This document shows, piece after piece, positions 36,733 to 45,049 of a stretch of DNA of 64,000 nucleotides. The position numbers and the translations under genes were made by a program. The number at the start of each line of letters is the position of its first letter. Position 1 is the stretch's first letter. Under the pieces are notes generated by a model that was not told where the DNA came from, did no database searches, and saw only the letters and a program-made list of their open reading frames with translations. The DNA comes from Salipiger marinus (GTDB lineage Bacteria > Pseudomonadota > Alphaproteobacteria > Rhodobacterales > Rhodobacteraceae): assembly GCF_900100085.1 (NCBI RefSeq), contig NZ_FNEJ01000002.1, forward strand, positions 186,001 to 250,000, given 5' to 3'.

Positions 36733-37314
36733 TCAGGCCTCCTCAGCCACTTGGGACGATTCCGCCGGAGCTTCGTCGCGCTTGGGCAGGATGTCGGCCA
36801 CTTTCTTGCCACGACGCTGAGCGACGTTGCGGGGCGACTGTTCCAGACCAAGACCGTTCAGCGTGGCGCGGATCATGTTGTAGGGGTTCTGCGAGCCCAG
36901 CGACTTGGCGACCACGTCGTGAACGCCCAGCATCTCGAACACGGCGCGCATCGGACCACCGGCGATGATCCCGGTGCCCTGCGGGGCGGTGCGCATCACG
37001 ACGCGGCCCGCACCATGACGGCCTTCGATGTCGTGGTGCAGCGTGCGGCCTTCGCGCAGCGGCACGCGGATCATCTTGCGCTTGGCCTGCTCGGTGGCCT
37101 TGCGGATCGCCTCGGGGACTTCCTTGGCCTTGCCCTTGCCGAAGCCGACGCGGCCCTTCTGGTCACCCACAACCACGAGAGCTGCAAAGCCGAAGCGCTT
37201 GCCGCCCTTCACGGTCTTGGAGACGCGGTTGATCGCGACAAGGCGATCAGCGAATTCGGGGGTCTCGTCACGTTCGCGACGGTTGCCACCACGACGGTTT
37301 TCACGTTCTGCCAT
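36733..37314 (-). CDS. rpsE: Small ribosomal subunit protein uS5
   Basis: 193 residues. After a charged N-terminal stretch the core reads [31 protein letters not shown], with the double-stranded RNA-binding domain, then [20 protein letters not shown]. It is a 30S protein at the decoding fidelity centre. It is followed by rpmD; a 187-base gap with a hairpin separates it from rplR upstream. Confidence 0.97.
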   Translation of the reverse strand: MAERENRRGGNRRERDETPEFADRLVAINRVSKTVKGGKRFGFAALVVVGDQKGRVGFGKGKAKEVPEAIRKATEQAKRKMIRVPLREGRTLHHDIEGRHGAGRVVMRTAPQGTGIIAGGPMRAVFEMLGVHDVVAKSLGSQNPYNMIRATLNGLGLEQSPRNVAQRRGKKVADILPKRDEAPAESSQVAEEA

Positions 37315-37435
37315 CAGGCATCCCTTTATAATGACGTCGGTCCGGGCAGAGCCCGGGATCCGGTTTTCTCCAATCCAGGTGATCCAGCCAGAGGCCGGGA
37401 TCCCGGATCATCGAGGCGTTGCCGCCTTCAAAAGC

Positions 37436-37462
37436 GCAGGGCGGGACAAACGCCCGCCCTGC
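37436..37462 (-). terminator. Hairpin in the rplR-rpsE gap
   Basis: GCAGGGCGGG (37436-37445) pairs with CCCGCCCTGC (37453-37462) with a 7-base loop, 40 bases past the rplR stop. It lacks a good U-run on the minus strand, so attenuation or mRNA processing is as likely as termination. Confidence 0.45.
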
Positions 37463-37501
37463 GGAACCCATCCAGAGGCGGACCGGAGCCCGCCCGCAGG
37501 A

Positions 37502-37861
37502 TCAGATTTTCAGACCGCCTTCGCGGGCGGCTTCGGCCAGTGCCTTGACGCGGCCGTGGAACAGAAAACCGCCACGGTCGAAATAGGCTTCCTCGACGCC
37601 AGCCGCCTTGGCCCGCTCGGCGAGGGCCGCACCGACCTTCTGCGCGGCTTCAAGGTTGCCCTTGCCCACAACGCCCAGATCCTTCTCGAGCGAGGAGGCT
37701 GCGGCGAGCGTGACGCCACGCACATCGTCGATCAGCTGGACGCTGATGTTCTTGTTGGAGCGGTGCACCGAAAGCCGCACGCGGCCTGCGTTCACCTTGC
37801 GAAGCTTGTTCCGGACGCGCAGGCGGCGCTTTAGGAACAGTTCCCGTTTGCTGAGTGCCAT
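37502..37861 (-). CDS. rplR: Large ribosomal subunit protein uL18
   Basis: 119 residues starting [32 protein letters not shown]. The 5S rRNA-binding core reads [19 protein letters not shown] and ends with [26 protein letters not shown]. It anchors 5S rRNA to the 50S subunit. It lies 11 bases after rplF. Confidence 0.97.
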   Translation of the reverse strand: MALSKRELFLKRRLRVRNKLRKVNAGRVRLSVHRSNKNISVQLIDDVRGVTLAAASSLEKDLGVVGKGNLEAAQKVGAALAERAKAAGVEEAYFDRGGFLFHGRVKALAEAAREGGLKI

Positions 37862-37872
37862 TGTCTGCGTCC

Positions 37873-38406
37873 TTACTTCTTCTTGCCTTCCTTGGCGAAG
37901 ATGTATTCGCCCTTATAGCGAATACCCTTGCCTTTGTAGGGCTCGGGGCGGCGCCAGTCGCGGATGTTTGCCGCAACCTGACCAACCTGCTGCAGGTCAT
38001 GCCCTTCGACGATGATTTCCGTGGGCTTCGGCGTGGTGACCGTGATGCCTTTCGGAATGTCGAAGATCACATCGTGGCTGTAGCCCAGGTTCAGCTTCAG
38101 GGTTTCGCCCTGAACTGCAGCGCGGTAACCCACGCCCTGAATTTCCAGCTCTTTCTTGAACGTCTGCTGAACGCCGAAGACCATGTTCGCGACGATCGTG
38201 CGCGACATGCCCCACTGCTGCAGCGCCCGCTTGGACGTGCCGCGCGGCGTGACAGAAATGACGTTGTCCGCGACGGTGATCGTCACGTCGTCGGTGGCGC
38301 GGAAGGTCTGGGTGCCTTTCGGACCCGTCACTTCGACGGTCTGACCGGAGACGGATGCGGAGACACCCGACGGCAGCTCGACCGGTTTTTTCCCAATACG
38401 AGACAT
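37873..38406 (-). CDS. rplF: Large ribosomal subunit protein uL6
   Basis: 177 residues starting at [16 protein letters not shown] (ATG 38404-38406; a longer upstream in-frame start is rejected). Two similar RNA-binding domains are seen, with the C-terminal signature [24 protein letters not shown]. It is a 50S protein near the factor-binding centre. It lies between rpsH and rplR in canonical order. Confidence 0.97.
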   Translation of the reverse strand: MSRIGKKPVELPSGVSASVSGQTVEVTGPKGTQTFRATDDVTITVADNVISVTPRGTSKRALQQWGMSRTIVANMVFGVQQTFKKELEIQGVGYRAAVQGETLKLNLGYSHDVIFDIPKGITVTTPKPTEIIVEGHDLQQVGQVAANIRDWRRPEPYKGKGIRYKGEYIFAKEGKKK

Positions 38407-38416
38407 CAGTCCCTCC

Positions 38417-38809
38417 TCAGAATACCGTGCAGAGCACCTCGCCACCAACATTGGCAGCGCGGGCGTTTGCGTCCGACATCACGCCCTTCGGCGTGCTGAC
38501 AATCGACACACCCAGACCCTGACGGACCGAGGGGATGTCCTTGACGCTCATGTAGACGCGACGACCGGGCTTGGAGACCCGCTTCAGTTCGCGAATGACA
38601 GGCGCGCCATCATAGTATTTCAGGCTGATTTCCAGCGTCGGGTGGCCGTTCACGTCGGTCCCCGATTCGTAGCCCCGGATGTAGCCTTCCTCGACCAGCA
38701 CATCGAGCACCCATGCACGCAGCTTGGAGGCGGGCGTGGACACGACCGACTTGCCGCGCATCTGGGAGTTGCGGATGCGGGTGAGCATATCGCCGATAGG
38801 ATCGTTCAT
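38417..38809 (-). CDS. rpsH: Small ribosomal subunit protein uS8
   Basis: 130 residues beginning [20 protein letters not shown], ending [23 protein letters not shown]8 binds helix 21 of 16S rRNA and is the translational repressor of the spc operon in E. coli. Whether that feedback site is kept here is unknown. It lies between rpsN and rplF. Confidence 0.97.
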   Translation of the reverse strand: MNDPIGDMLTRIRNSQMRGKSVVSTPASKLRAWVLDVLVEEGYIRGYESGTDVNGHPTLEISLKYYDGAPVIRELKRVSKPGRRVYMSVKDIPSVRQGLGVSIVSTPKGVMSDANARAANVGGEVLCTVF

Positions 38810-38822
38810 CTCACGTCTCTCC

Positions 38823-39128
38823 TTACCAGCTCGATTTGACCATGCCGGGCAGCTGACCCGACGAGCCCAGTTCGCGCAGCATGATCCGGGAGATCTTGAG
38901 CTTGCGGTAATAGGCGTGGGGACGACCCGTCAGCTGGCAGCGGTTGTGCAGCCGGCTCGGTGAGGAATTGCGGGGCAGCTTCGCCAGCTTCAGGCGCGCC
39001 TTGAACCGCTCTTCCATCGGTTTGCTTTCGTCGTTCGCGATCACTTTGAGCGCAGCACGCTTGGCGGCATATTGATCCACCAGCTTCTGACGCTTCTTTT
39101 CGCGTTCGATCATGGATTTCTTGGCCAT
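38823..39128 (-). CDS. rpsN: Small ribosomal subunit protein uS14 (zinc-independent form)
   Basis: 101 residues, [27 protein letters not shown]..., with the longer form that lacks the CxxC zinc pairs. The core [26 protein letters not shown] is intact. It is a 30S head protein. It lies 12 bases after rplE. Confidence 0.97.
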   Translation of the reverse strand: MAKKSMIEREKKRQKLVDQYAAKRAALKVIANDESKPMEERFKARLKLAKLPRNSSPSRLHNRCQLTGRPHAYYRKLKISRIMLRELGSSGQLPGMVKSSW

Positions 39129-39140
39129 GTGTCTCGCTCC

Positions 39141-39701
39141 TCAGGCGGTGAAGGGCATGTTGAAATGCTTCAACAGCGCCTTGGCTTCCGCGTCGGTCTT
39201 GGCGGTGGTGGTGATGACGATGTCCATGCCCCAGACTTCATCGACCTTGTCGAATTCGATCTCGGGGAAGACGATGTGTTCCTTGAGGCCCATGGCGAAG
39301 TTGCCGCGCCCGTCAAAGGACGGCTTCACGCCACGGAAGTCGCGGATGCGGGGCATCGCGATGGTGATGAGGCGGTCAAGGAATTCGTACATCCGGTCAC
39401 CACGCAGGGTCACCTTGGCACCAAGCGGCATGTCCTCCCGGACGCGGAAGCCGGCGATCGACTTCTTTGCCATGGTGGTCACGGCCTTCTGACCGGCGAT
39501 CGTCCCCAGATCTTCGACTGCGGACTTTGCCTTCTTGGAATCGCGAACAGCTTCTGCACCGCAGCCGATGTTCAGAACGATCTTGTCCAGACGCGGGATC
39601 TGCATGTCGTTCTTGTAGCCGAACTCTTCCTTGAGCTTGGCTTTGATCGACGAGCGGAATTCCGTCTTGAGACGCGGGGTGTAGGCAGCAGCATCAAGCA
39701 T
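39141..39701 (-). CDS. rplE: Large ribosomal subunit protein uL5
   Basis: 186 residues. The [16 protein letters not shown]-type N-terminus is followed by the [19 protein letters not shown] and [24 protein letters not shown] blocks. It binds 5S rRNA and contacts P-site tRNA. It overlaps rplX by 8 bases, which implies translational coupling. Confidence 0.97.
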   Translation of the reverse strand: MLDAAAYTPRLKTEFRSSIKAKLKEEFGYKNDMQIPRLDKIVLNIGCGAEAVRDSKKAKSAVEDLGTIAGQKAVTTMAKKSIAGFRVREDMPLGAKVTLRGDRMYEFLDRLITIAMPRIRDFRGVKPSFDGRGNFAMGLKEHIVFPEIEFDKVDEVWGMDIVITTTAKTDAEAKALLKHFNMPFTA

Positions 39702-40005
39702 CGATCACGTCCCCCGTGGTCTTGGCGAAGCGGACTTTCTTGACCCCTTCCATGCGGAAGCCGACGCGGGTCGCTTTGCCGTTGGCATCGACGATGGCGA
39801 GGTTCGACAGGTCGAGCGGCACGGCGATCGGCGTACGGCCACCCTGCGCGGTCTGCGACTGGCGACGGTGACGGATGGCCATGTTGACACCACCGACCAC
39901 GGCCTTGCCGGATTTGGGGTCGACGGACTCGATGGTCCCGGTCTTGCCCTTGTCCTTGCCGGTCAGCACGATGACCTTGTCACCCTTGCGGAGTTTGGCA
40001 GCCAT
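39694..40005 (-). CDS. rplX: Large ribosomal subunit protein uL24
   Basis: 103 residues starting [23 protein letters not shown], the KOW motif that initiates 50S assembly. The middle segment [13 protein letters not shown] and the ending [21 protein letters not shown] are normal. It overlaps rplE by 8 bases and touches rplN at one base. Confidence 0.97.
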   Translation of the reverse strand: MAAKLRKGDKVIVLTGKDKGKTGTIESVDPKSGKAVVGGVNMAIRHRRQSQTAQGGRTPIAVPLDLSNLAIVDANGKATRVGFRMEGVKKVRFAKTTGDVIDA

Positions 40006-40373
40006 TACAGCACCTCCGGAGCAAGCGAGATGATCTTCATGAAGTTCTTCGCACGCAGTTCGCGAACCACCGGCCCGAAAATACGGGTGCCGACAGGCTC
40101 GCCCGCGTTGTTCAGGATGACGGCTGCGTTGCGGTCGAAGCGGATGGCGGTGCCATCTTCACGACGGACTTCCTTGGCGGTGCGCACGACGACGGCCTTG
40201 CGGACGTCACCTTTCTTCACGCGACCACGCGGAATGGCCTCTTTCACCGAGACGACGATGATGTCGCCGACCGATGCGTAGCGGCGATGCGAGCCGCCGA
40301 GGACCTTGATGCACTGAACTCTCCGGGCTCCGGAGTTGTCAGCCACATCCAGATTGGTCTGCATCTGGATCAT
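40005..40373 (-). CDS. rplN: Large ribosomal subunit protein uL14
   Basis: 122 residues, [31 protein letters not shown]..., with the conserved [16 protein letters not shown] and [28 protein letters not shown] ending. It sits on the inter-subunit face of the 50S. It lies 74 bases downstream of rpsQ and ends one base into rplX. Confidence 0.97.
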   Translation of the reverse strand: MIQMQTNLDVADNSGARRVQCIKVLGGSHRRYASVGDIIVVSVKEAIPRGRVKKGDVRKAVVVRTAKEVRREDGTAIRFDRNAAVILNNAGEPVGTRIFGPVVRELRAKNFMKIISLAPEVL

Positions 40374-40447
40374 TTGGTTTCTCCCGACCTTTGGGGGTTG
40401 TTCTAGGTCTACCCCCCAGGGTTTCGATCAGACTGGAAACTGGCCGA

Positions 40448-40678
40448 TTACTCGGCGATCACTTCCCAGCGTTTCGTCTTCGACTTCGGCGCGCATTCGA
40501 TGATGCGGACGCTGTCGCCGACTGCGAACTTCTCCGCCTCGTCATGAGCGCGGTATTTCTTGGACTTCCGCACGGTCTTTTGCAGGACCGGGTGCTTGAA
40601 GCGGCGCTCGACCGAAACGGTGACGGTCTGGGCGTTGGCAGTCGAGGTCACGGTGCCTTGGAGGATACGCTTGGGCAT
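40448..40678 (-). CDS. rpsQ: Small ribosomal subunit protein uS17
   Basis: 76 residues starting [21 protein letters not shown], an OB-fold protein with the [23 protein letters not shown] block. It is a primary 16S rRNA binder. It lies 12 bases after rpmC. Confidence 0.97.
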   Translation of the reverse strand: MPKRILQGTVTSTANAQTVTVSVERRFKHPVLQKTVRKSKKYRAHDEAEKFAVGDSVRIIECAPKSKTKRWEVIAE

Positions 40679-40690
40679 GTCTAAGGCTCC

Positions 40691-40897
40691 TTATTCGGCC
40701 ACAGCCGCGCCAGCGGCTTTCTTGTTCAGAACGGTTTTCACGCGGGCCACGTCACGGCGCACCTGACGGATGCGCGAGGTGTTCTCCAGCGCGCCGGTCG
40801 CTTTCTGGAAGCGCAGGTTGAACGCCTCCTTCTTCAGCGCGACGAGCTCGTCCCGGAGCTGGTCCGGGGTCTTGTTCGCAAGTTCCTTGGCGTCCAT
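40691..40897 (-). CDS. rpmC: Large ribosomal subunit protein uL29
   Basis: 68 residues from [14 protein letters not shown] (ATG 40895-40897), the two-helix L29 fold with [28 protein letters not shown]. It surrounds the tunnel exit and docks SRP and trigger factor. In most bacteria rplP directly precedes rpmC; here a separate oxygenase-like gene and 202 bases of spacer lie between. Confidence 0.95.
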   Translation of the reverse strand: MDAKELANKTPDQLRDELVALKKEAFNLRFQKATGALENTSRIRQVRRDVARVKTVLNKKAAGAAVAE

Positions 40898-41099
40898 CGC
40901 CTTGTTCCTTTTGGCTTTCACCAGAGGGCCCCGGGCAATTGCTCCCGGGTCACCCTGCATCTGGTGACCTTCAGACAAAACCGGAGAGGAGCCCATACCG
41001 GGCGCACCGATTCCGATCTTTCGTGCATGAGCGCCGCGTATACGCCGCGCGGCCCTGTCTGGCAAGGGGTTTTGCGGCAGATCGCCCTGCCCCGCCGCC

Positions 41100-41720
41100 C
41101 TAGCGCCAGGCGTAGTTGAAGCTGACCGAAATCCGCTCGTCTTCGGCCATGTTCATGGGCACCTCGTGGCGCAGCCACGATTCCCACAGCAGCACGTCCC
41201 CAACCTTCGGCGCCTCATAGACGAAGCTGCGCAGTTCGTCCCGGCAGCCCTTGCGGCGCGGCGGGGCGGCCATCATCATCGGCAGGCGCGGATCCTCGAG
41301 CTTCAGCGCCGAGGTGCCGTCGGGCATCGCCACATAGGTGGTGCCGGAAATCACCGAATGCGGGTGGATGTGGCTGGCATGGCTGCCACCCTCGGGCAGG
41401 ACGTTGATCCAGATGTCCTCAAGCCGCAGCGGCGTGTCGCCCAGATCAAACTCCAGATCCTCGGCAAAGGCCGCCACATGCTTGTCGAGCGCGGCCACCA
41501 CCTGCGCAAAGATCGGGAAGCGCCACGGCAGGTCGGTCAGCGAGGCATAGGAGGTATAGCCGGGATAGCCATTCTCCTCGCACCACGTCTGCCCCGCCTC
41601 GTCATCCTCGGCGATGGAATAGCAGGACGCGGCCAGTTCGGCCGGGTCGATGGCATCGCCGAAGGCGTCAAGCCCGGCGCGGTAAAGGCGGGTCGCAAAC
41701 AGCGAACGGATCTGGGTCAT
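41100..41720 (-). CDS. Putative 2-oxoglutarate/Fe(II)-oxygenase-like protein (TIGR02466-type)
   Basis: 206 residues from ATG 41718-41720 behind GAGGCGGGC. The double-stranded beta-helix pattern is visible: [57 protein letters not shown] and [13 protein letters not shown]. The last two give the distal metal His and the Arg that would bind 2-oxoglutarate. The first metal motif is His-rich (HIHPH) rather than a clear HxD. It is probably a cytosolic hydroxylase of unknown substrate. It sits directly downstream of rplP (L16), the protein hydroxylated by a different 2-oxoglutarate oxygenase in E. coli. Confidence 0.75.
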   Translation of the reverse strand: MTQIRSLFATRLYRAGLDAFGDAIDPAELAASCYSIAEDDEAGQTWCEENGYPGYTSYASLTDLPWRFPIFAQVVAALDKHVAAFAEDLEFDLGDTPLRLEDIWINVLPEGGSHASHIHPHSVISGTTYVAMPDGTSALKLEDPRLPMMMAAPPRRKGCRDELRSFVYEAPKVGDVLLWESWLRHEVPMNMAEDERISVSFNYAWR

Positions 41721-41787
41721 GCCCGCCTCATACTGCGAGTCGCCCGCTCTGGCGAGGGGTCTCGCGCAGCCCGGCTTGCGCGCAGGC

Positions 41788-41820
41788 AAAAGCCCCCGCC
41801 AGTCACCCGGCGGGGGCTTT
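41788..41820 (-). terminator. Intrinsic terminator between rplP and the oxygenase gene
   Basis: AAAGCCCCCGCC pairs with GGCGGGGGCTTT (arms 41789-41800 and 41809-41820). On the minus strand it is followed by TTTTGCC. It lies 33 bases past the rplP stop. It is a strong terminator that would separate the rplB-rplP block from rpmC and the spc genes. Confidence 0.75.
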
Positions 41821-41853
41821 CCTATCAGTCCCGGAGCCGTAGCTCCGAAGGGC

Positions 41854-42267
41854 TTACCAGTCTTCGCGAACGATGAAGCGGGTCTTGATCGGCAGCTTCA
41901 TCGCGGCAAGGCGCATGGCTTCGCGCGCGATCTCTTCGGACACGCCGTCGATCTCGAACATCACCCGGCCCGGCTTGACCTTGCAGGCCCAGTAATCGAC
42001 CGAACCCTTACCCTTACCCATCCGGACTTCGGTGGGCTTGGAGGACACGGGCGTATCCGGGAAGATCCGGATCCAGACCCGGCCCTGACGCTTCATGTGA
42101 CGGGTCATCGCGCGGCGGGCCGCTTCGATCTGACGCGCCGTGACACGCTCGGGCTGGAGGGCCTTCAGGCCGTAATGGCCGAAGTTGAGATCAGAACCGC
42201 CTTTTGCCTCGCCGGAAATCCGGCCCTTGAACATCTTGCGGAATTTTGTGCGTTTCGGTTGCAGCAT
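41854..42267 (-). CDS. rplP: Large ribosomal subunit protein uL16
   Basis: 137 residues, [24 protein letters not shown]... with [24 protein letters not shown] and [13 protein letters not shown]. Arg82 in the VRMGKGKG loop corresponds to the arginine hydroxylated in E. coli L16, so the modification site is conserved. It sits at the peptidyl-transferase/tRNA elbow region. It is preceded by rpsC and followed by a terminator and the oxygenase-like gene. Confidence 0.97.
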   Translation of the reverse strand: MLQPKRTKFRKMFKGRISGEAKGGSDLNFGHYGLKALQPERVTARQIEAARRAMTRHMKRQGRVWIRIFPDTPVSSKPTEVRMGKGKGSVDYWACKVKPGRVMFEIDGVSEEIAREAMRLAAMKLPIKTRFIVREDW

Positions 42268-42280
42268 CTGTCAAACCTCC

Positions 42281-42991
42281 TCAGCGCCGGCCGCCCATGG
42301 CGCCGCGCGGAGCCGGACCGTCCTGCAGTTCCTGCGACTTGCGGTCGCGGGCTTGCGGGTCATGCTCCATGATTTCACCTTTGAAGATCCAGACCTTGAT
42401 CCCGATGATGCCATAGGGGGTCGTGGCTTCGATTGTGGCGTAATCAATGTCGGCGCGCAGGGTGTGAAGCGGCACGCGGCCTTCGCGATACCACTCGGTC
42501 CGTGCAATTTCTGCACCGCCCAGACGGCCTGCGACGTTCACCCGGATCCCGAGGGCCCCGATGCGCATGGCGTTCTGCACGGCACGCTTCATGGCGCGAC
42601 GGAAAGAAACCCGGCGTTCCAGCTGCTGTGCGATGCTTTCACCGACCAGACGGGCGTCCAGTTCGGGCTTGCGCACTTCAACGATGTTGAGGTGCAGCTC
42701 GCTGTCGGTCATCTTGGCCAGCTTCTTGCGAAGCACCTCGATGTCCGCGCCCTTCTTGCCGATGATGACACCGGGACGGGCCGAGTGGATCGTGACGCGG
42801 CACTTCTTGTGCGGACGCTCGATGATCACACGGGCAATCCCGGCCTGCTTGCACTCTTCATGGATGAAATCGCGGATGGCGAGATCTTCCAGAAGCAGGT
42901 TGCCGTAGTCCTTGGTGTCGGCATACCAGCGGCTGTCCCAGGTGCGGTTGACCTGAAGACGCATGCCGATCGGATTGGTCTTGTTACCCAT
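42281..42991 (-). CDS. rpsC: Small ribosomal subunit protein uS3
   Basis: 236 residues from [23 protein letters not shown] (ATG 42989-42991; an extended in-frame start is rejected). The KH domain carries [14 protein letters not shown], and the C-terminal domain has the [33 protein letters not shown] signature. It lines the mRNA entry channel. Its ATG shares one base with the rplV stop (TAATG). Confidence 0.97.
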   Translation of the reverse strand: MGNKTNPIGMRLQVNRTWDSRWYADTKDYGNLLLEDLAIRDFIHEECKQAGIARVIIERPHKKCRVTIHSARPGVIIGKKGADIEVLRKKLAKMTDSELHLNIVEVRKPELDARLVGESIAQQLERRVSFRRAMKRAVQNAMRIGALGIRVNVAGRLGGAEIARTEWYREGRVPLHTLRADIDYATIEATTPYGIIGIKVWIFKGEIMEHDPQARDRKSQELQDGPAPRGAMGGRR

Positions 42992-43371
42992 TAGGCTTGC
43001 TCCTCGACCTGACGCACCTTGATGGTGAGTTCCGAGAACGGCTTGTTGATGCGGCCGAAGCGGCCACGTGCCCGCGGACGGCCACGCTTCATCACAAGGT
43101 TCTTGCCCACATAGGCTTCGGCGACGACCAGCTCGTCCACGTCCAGCCCGTGGTTGTTCTCGGCGTTCGCGATGGCGGACTGAAGGCACTTCTTCACGTC
43201 TTCCGCGATCCGCTTCTTGGAGAAGGTCAGGTCCGTGAGGGCCCGTTCCACCTTCTTGCCCCGGATCAGCGCGGCCACCAGGTTCAGCTTCTGGGGAGAG
43301 GTGCGCAGCATGCGCAGCTTCGCCATTGCTTCGTTGTCCGCCACGCGGCGCGGATTCTTATCCTTGCTCAT
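42991..43371 (-). CDS. rplV: Large ribosomal subunit protein uL22
   Basis: 126 residues with [28 protein letters not shown] and the tunnel-lining hairpin [17 protein letters not shown]. It forms the exit-tunnel constriction with L4. It is coupled to rpsC by a one-base overlap and lies 3 bases after rpsS. Confidence 0.97.
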   Translation of the reverse strand: MSKDKNPRRVADNEAMAKLRMLRTSPQKLNLVAALIRGKKVERALTDLTFSKKRIAEDVKKCLQSAIANAENNHGLDVDELVVAEAYVGKNLVMKRGRPRARGRFGRINKPFSELTIKVRQVEEQA

Positions 43372-43374
43372 GGC

Positions 43375-43653
43375 TTACTTCCTCTTGGCTTTCTTGTCCG
43401 CAGCGTGACCGTAATAGGTCCGCGTCGGGGAATATTCCCCGAACTTCTGACCGATCATGTCTTCCGTGACGTTCACGGGGACGTGCTTCTGGCCATTGTA
43501 GACCGCAAACGTCAGACCCACGAACTGGGGCAGGATCGTCGACCGGCGCGACCAGATCTTGATGACTTCGTTCTTGCCCGACTCGCGAACCTTTTCGGCC
43601 TTTTTCAGGACGTAGGAATCGACGAACGGACCCTTCCAGACAGAGCGCGACAT
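43375..43653 (-). CDS. rpsS: Small ribosomal subunit protein uS19
   Basis: 92 residues, [21 protein letters not shown]..., with [30 protein letters not shown] and [21 protein letters not shown]. It is a 30S head protein near the A site. It lies 3 bases after rplB. Confidence 0.97.
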   Translation of the reverse strand: MSRSVWKGPFVDSYVLKKAEKVRESGKNEVIKIWSRRSTILPQFVGLTFAVYNGQKHVPVNVTEDMIGQKFGEYSPTRTYYGHAADKKAKRK

Positions 43654-43656
43654 GGA

Positions 43657-44499
43657 TTACCGCCCTTTCTTCTTGGCGTGACGCGAGCGGATGATCAGCT
43701 TGCTGGACGCCTTGTTGGGGTTGCGGGTCTTCTTGCCCTTGGTCGGCTTGCCCCACGGGGTCACCGGGTGACGGCCACCGGAGGTGCGGCCTTCACCACC
43801 GCCGTGCGGGTGGTCGATCGGGTTCATGACGACGCCACGGACGGAAGGACGCTTGCCGTAATGGCGGTTGCGCCCGGCCTTGCCGAGGTTCTGGTTGCTG
43901 TTGTCGGGGTTCGACACGGCACCAACGGTGGCCATGCATTCCTGACGCACCATCCGCAGTTCGCCCGAGGACAGGCGGATCTGCGCGTAACCACCGTCAC
44001 GGCCAACGAACTGGGCATAGGTGCCTGCCGCGCGGGCGATCTGGCCGCCTTTGCCGGGCTTCAGCTCGATGTTGTGGACGATCGTCCCGATCGGCATGCC
44101 GGAGAAGGGCATCGCGTTGCCGGGCTTGATGTCGGCCTTGGCCGAGGCCACGACGCGGTCGCCGATGGCGAGACGCTGGGGCGCAAGGATATAGGCCTGC
44201 TCGCCGTCATCATACTGGACCAGTGCGATGAAGGCAGTTCTGTTCGGGTCATATTCGATCCGGGCCACGGTGGCCGTGACATCGAACTTGGAGCGTCGGA
44301 AATCGACGATCCGGTAGAGACGCTTTGCGCCACCGCCGCGGCGGCGTGCCGTGATTCGTCCGGTGTTGTTCCGGCCGCCCGATTTCGTCAGACCCTCGGT
44401 GAGGGCTTTGACGGGGCGTCCTTTATACAGCTCCGAACGGTCGATCAGCACCAGCCCGCGCTGGCCCGGCGTCGTCGGCTTGTACGACTTAAGTGCCAT
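43657..44499 (-). CDS. rplB: Large ribosomal subunit protein uL2
   Basis: 280 residues from [15 protein letters not shown] (ATG 44497-44499). The core and the C-terminal [29 protein letters not shown] loop, with the histidine near the peptidyl-transferase centre, are intact. It is the first ribosomal gene of this cluster. No rplW, rplD, rplC or rpsJ lies upstream; tRNA-Ser and ETF-QO are found instead. Confidence 0.97.
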   Translation of the reverse strand: MALKSYKPTTPGQRGLVLIDRSELYKGRPVKALTEGLTKSGGRNNTGRITARRRGGGAKRLYRIVDFRRSKFDVTATVARIEYDPNRTAFIALVQYDDGEQAYILAPQRLAIGDRVVASAKADIKPGNAMPFSGMPIGTIVHNIELKPGKGGQIARAAGTYAQFVGRDGGYAQIRLSSGELRMVRQECMATVGAVSNPDNSNQNLGKAGRNRHYGKRPSVRGVVMNPIDHPHGGGEGRTSGGRHPVTPWGKPTKGKKTRNPNKASSKLIIRSRHAKKKGR

Positions 44500-44524
44500 G
44501 CTTCTGTCTTCCGTTTTGCAGAGG

Positions 44525-44542
44525 GGCGGATTGCTCCGCCCT
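44525..44542 (-). promoter_or_regulatory. Leader hairpin just before rplB
   Basis: GGGCGGA-ttgc-TCCGCCC (44525-44542) lies 26 bases before the rplB start. It is a 7-bp perfect stem with no T-run on the minus strand. It could be the stem of an untranslated leader that controls the ribosomal block. Confidence 0.4.
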
Positions 44543-44635
44543 ATGTGTGAGCCCCCTCGACTTGCGTCCGCAGGTGGCCGGTCGTCTAGGCCCCCGAAGG
44601 TGCCCGGTTCGATATCCGGAACCATCGGCCCCGAA

Positions 44636-44671
44636 CAAAAGCAGAGCCCCGGACGAATCCGGGGCTTCTGC
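44636..44671 (-). terminator. Hairpin with T-run upstream of rplB
   Basis: GCCCCGGA-cgaa-TCCGGGGC (arms 44646-44653 and 44658-44665), extended by GCAGA/TCTGC, then TTTTGTTCG on the minus strand. It should insulate rplB from transcription arriving from tRNA-Ser. The promoter of the ribosomal cluster must therefore lie between here and 44500. Confidence 0.7.
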
Positions 44672-44826
44672 GGATGCCGCTGGATAAGGGCAGTGCCCTC
44701 TCAGGTCAAGCCGATTATCCTTGGCCCGCAAAGCCCCGCCGCCCTGCCCCGAAGGCGGCGCGGACCGGCTGCGCCCCGCGTCGCCGGATCACGGCAAGCG
44801 CCAGAGCCAAACCTATGAGGCTAAAA

Positions 44827-44847
44827 GCAAAAATACCCCTCGCGGGG
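44827..44847 (-). terminator. Short hairpin terminator after tRNA-Ser
   Basis: CCCC-gcga-GGGG on the minus strand (44836-44847) followed by TATTTTTGC. It is a compact GNRA-type loop with a good U-tract, 28 bases past the tRNA end. Confidence 0.65.
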
Positions 44848-44853
44848 CCCTTG

Positions 44854-44878
44854 GCCATATTCCCAAAGTGAATATGGC
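44854..44878. repeat. 9-bp inverted repeat embracing the tRNA-Ser CCA end
   Basis: GCCATATTC (44854-44862), loop CCAAAGT, GAATATGGC (44870-44878). The right arm contains the encoded CCA (44875-44877) and the discriminator base, as at tRNA-Arg. Confidence 0.8.
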
Positions 44879-44964
44879 GGAGAGGAAGGGATTCGAACCC
44901 TCGAGACGGTTCCCCGCCTACACACTTTCCAGGCGTGCGCCTTCGACCACTCGGCCACCTCTCC
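44875..44964 (-). tRNA. tRNA-Ser (anticodon GGA)
   Basis: A 90-base class II tRNA on the minus strand. The acceptor is GGAGAGG/CCTCTCC. The D-arm is GGCCGAGTGGTCGAAGGC. The anticodon stem CACGC-type encloses loop CTGGAAA (anticodon GGA, reads UCC/UCU). A long variable arm GGCGGGGAACCGTC precedes the T-arm GGTTCGAATCC. CCA is encoded. Confidence 0.95.
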
Positions 44965-45015
44965 GCCGACCGCTTTACCGGAAAGTCACAACCGGGTTCA
45001 AGTGGGGAAACGCAG

Positions 45016-45043
45016 AAAAAAAGCCCCGGTCTCCCGGGGCTTT
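45016..45043 (-). terminator. Intrinsic terminator after the ETF-QO gene
   Basis: AAAGCCCCGG (45020-45029), loop TCTC, CCGGGGCTTT (45034-45043), running on the minus strand into TTTTTTT. A strong terminator 7 bases after the stop codon. Confidence 0.85.
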
Positions 45044-45049
45044 GCTGGA

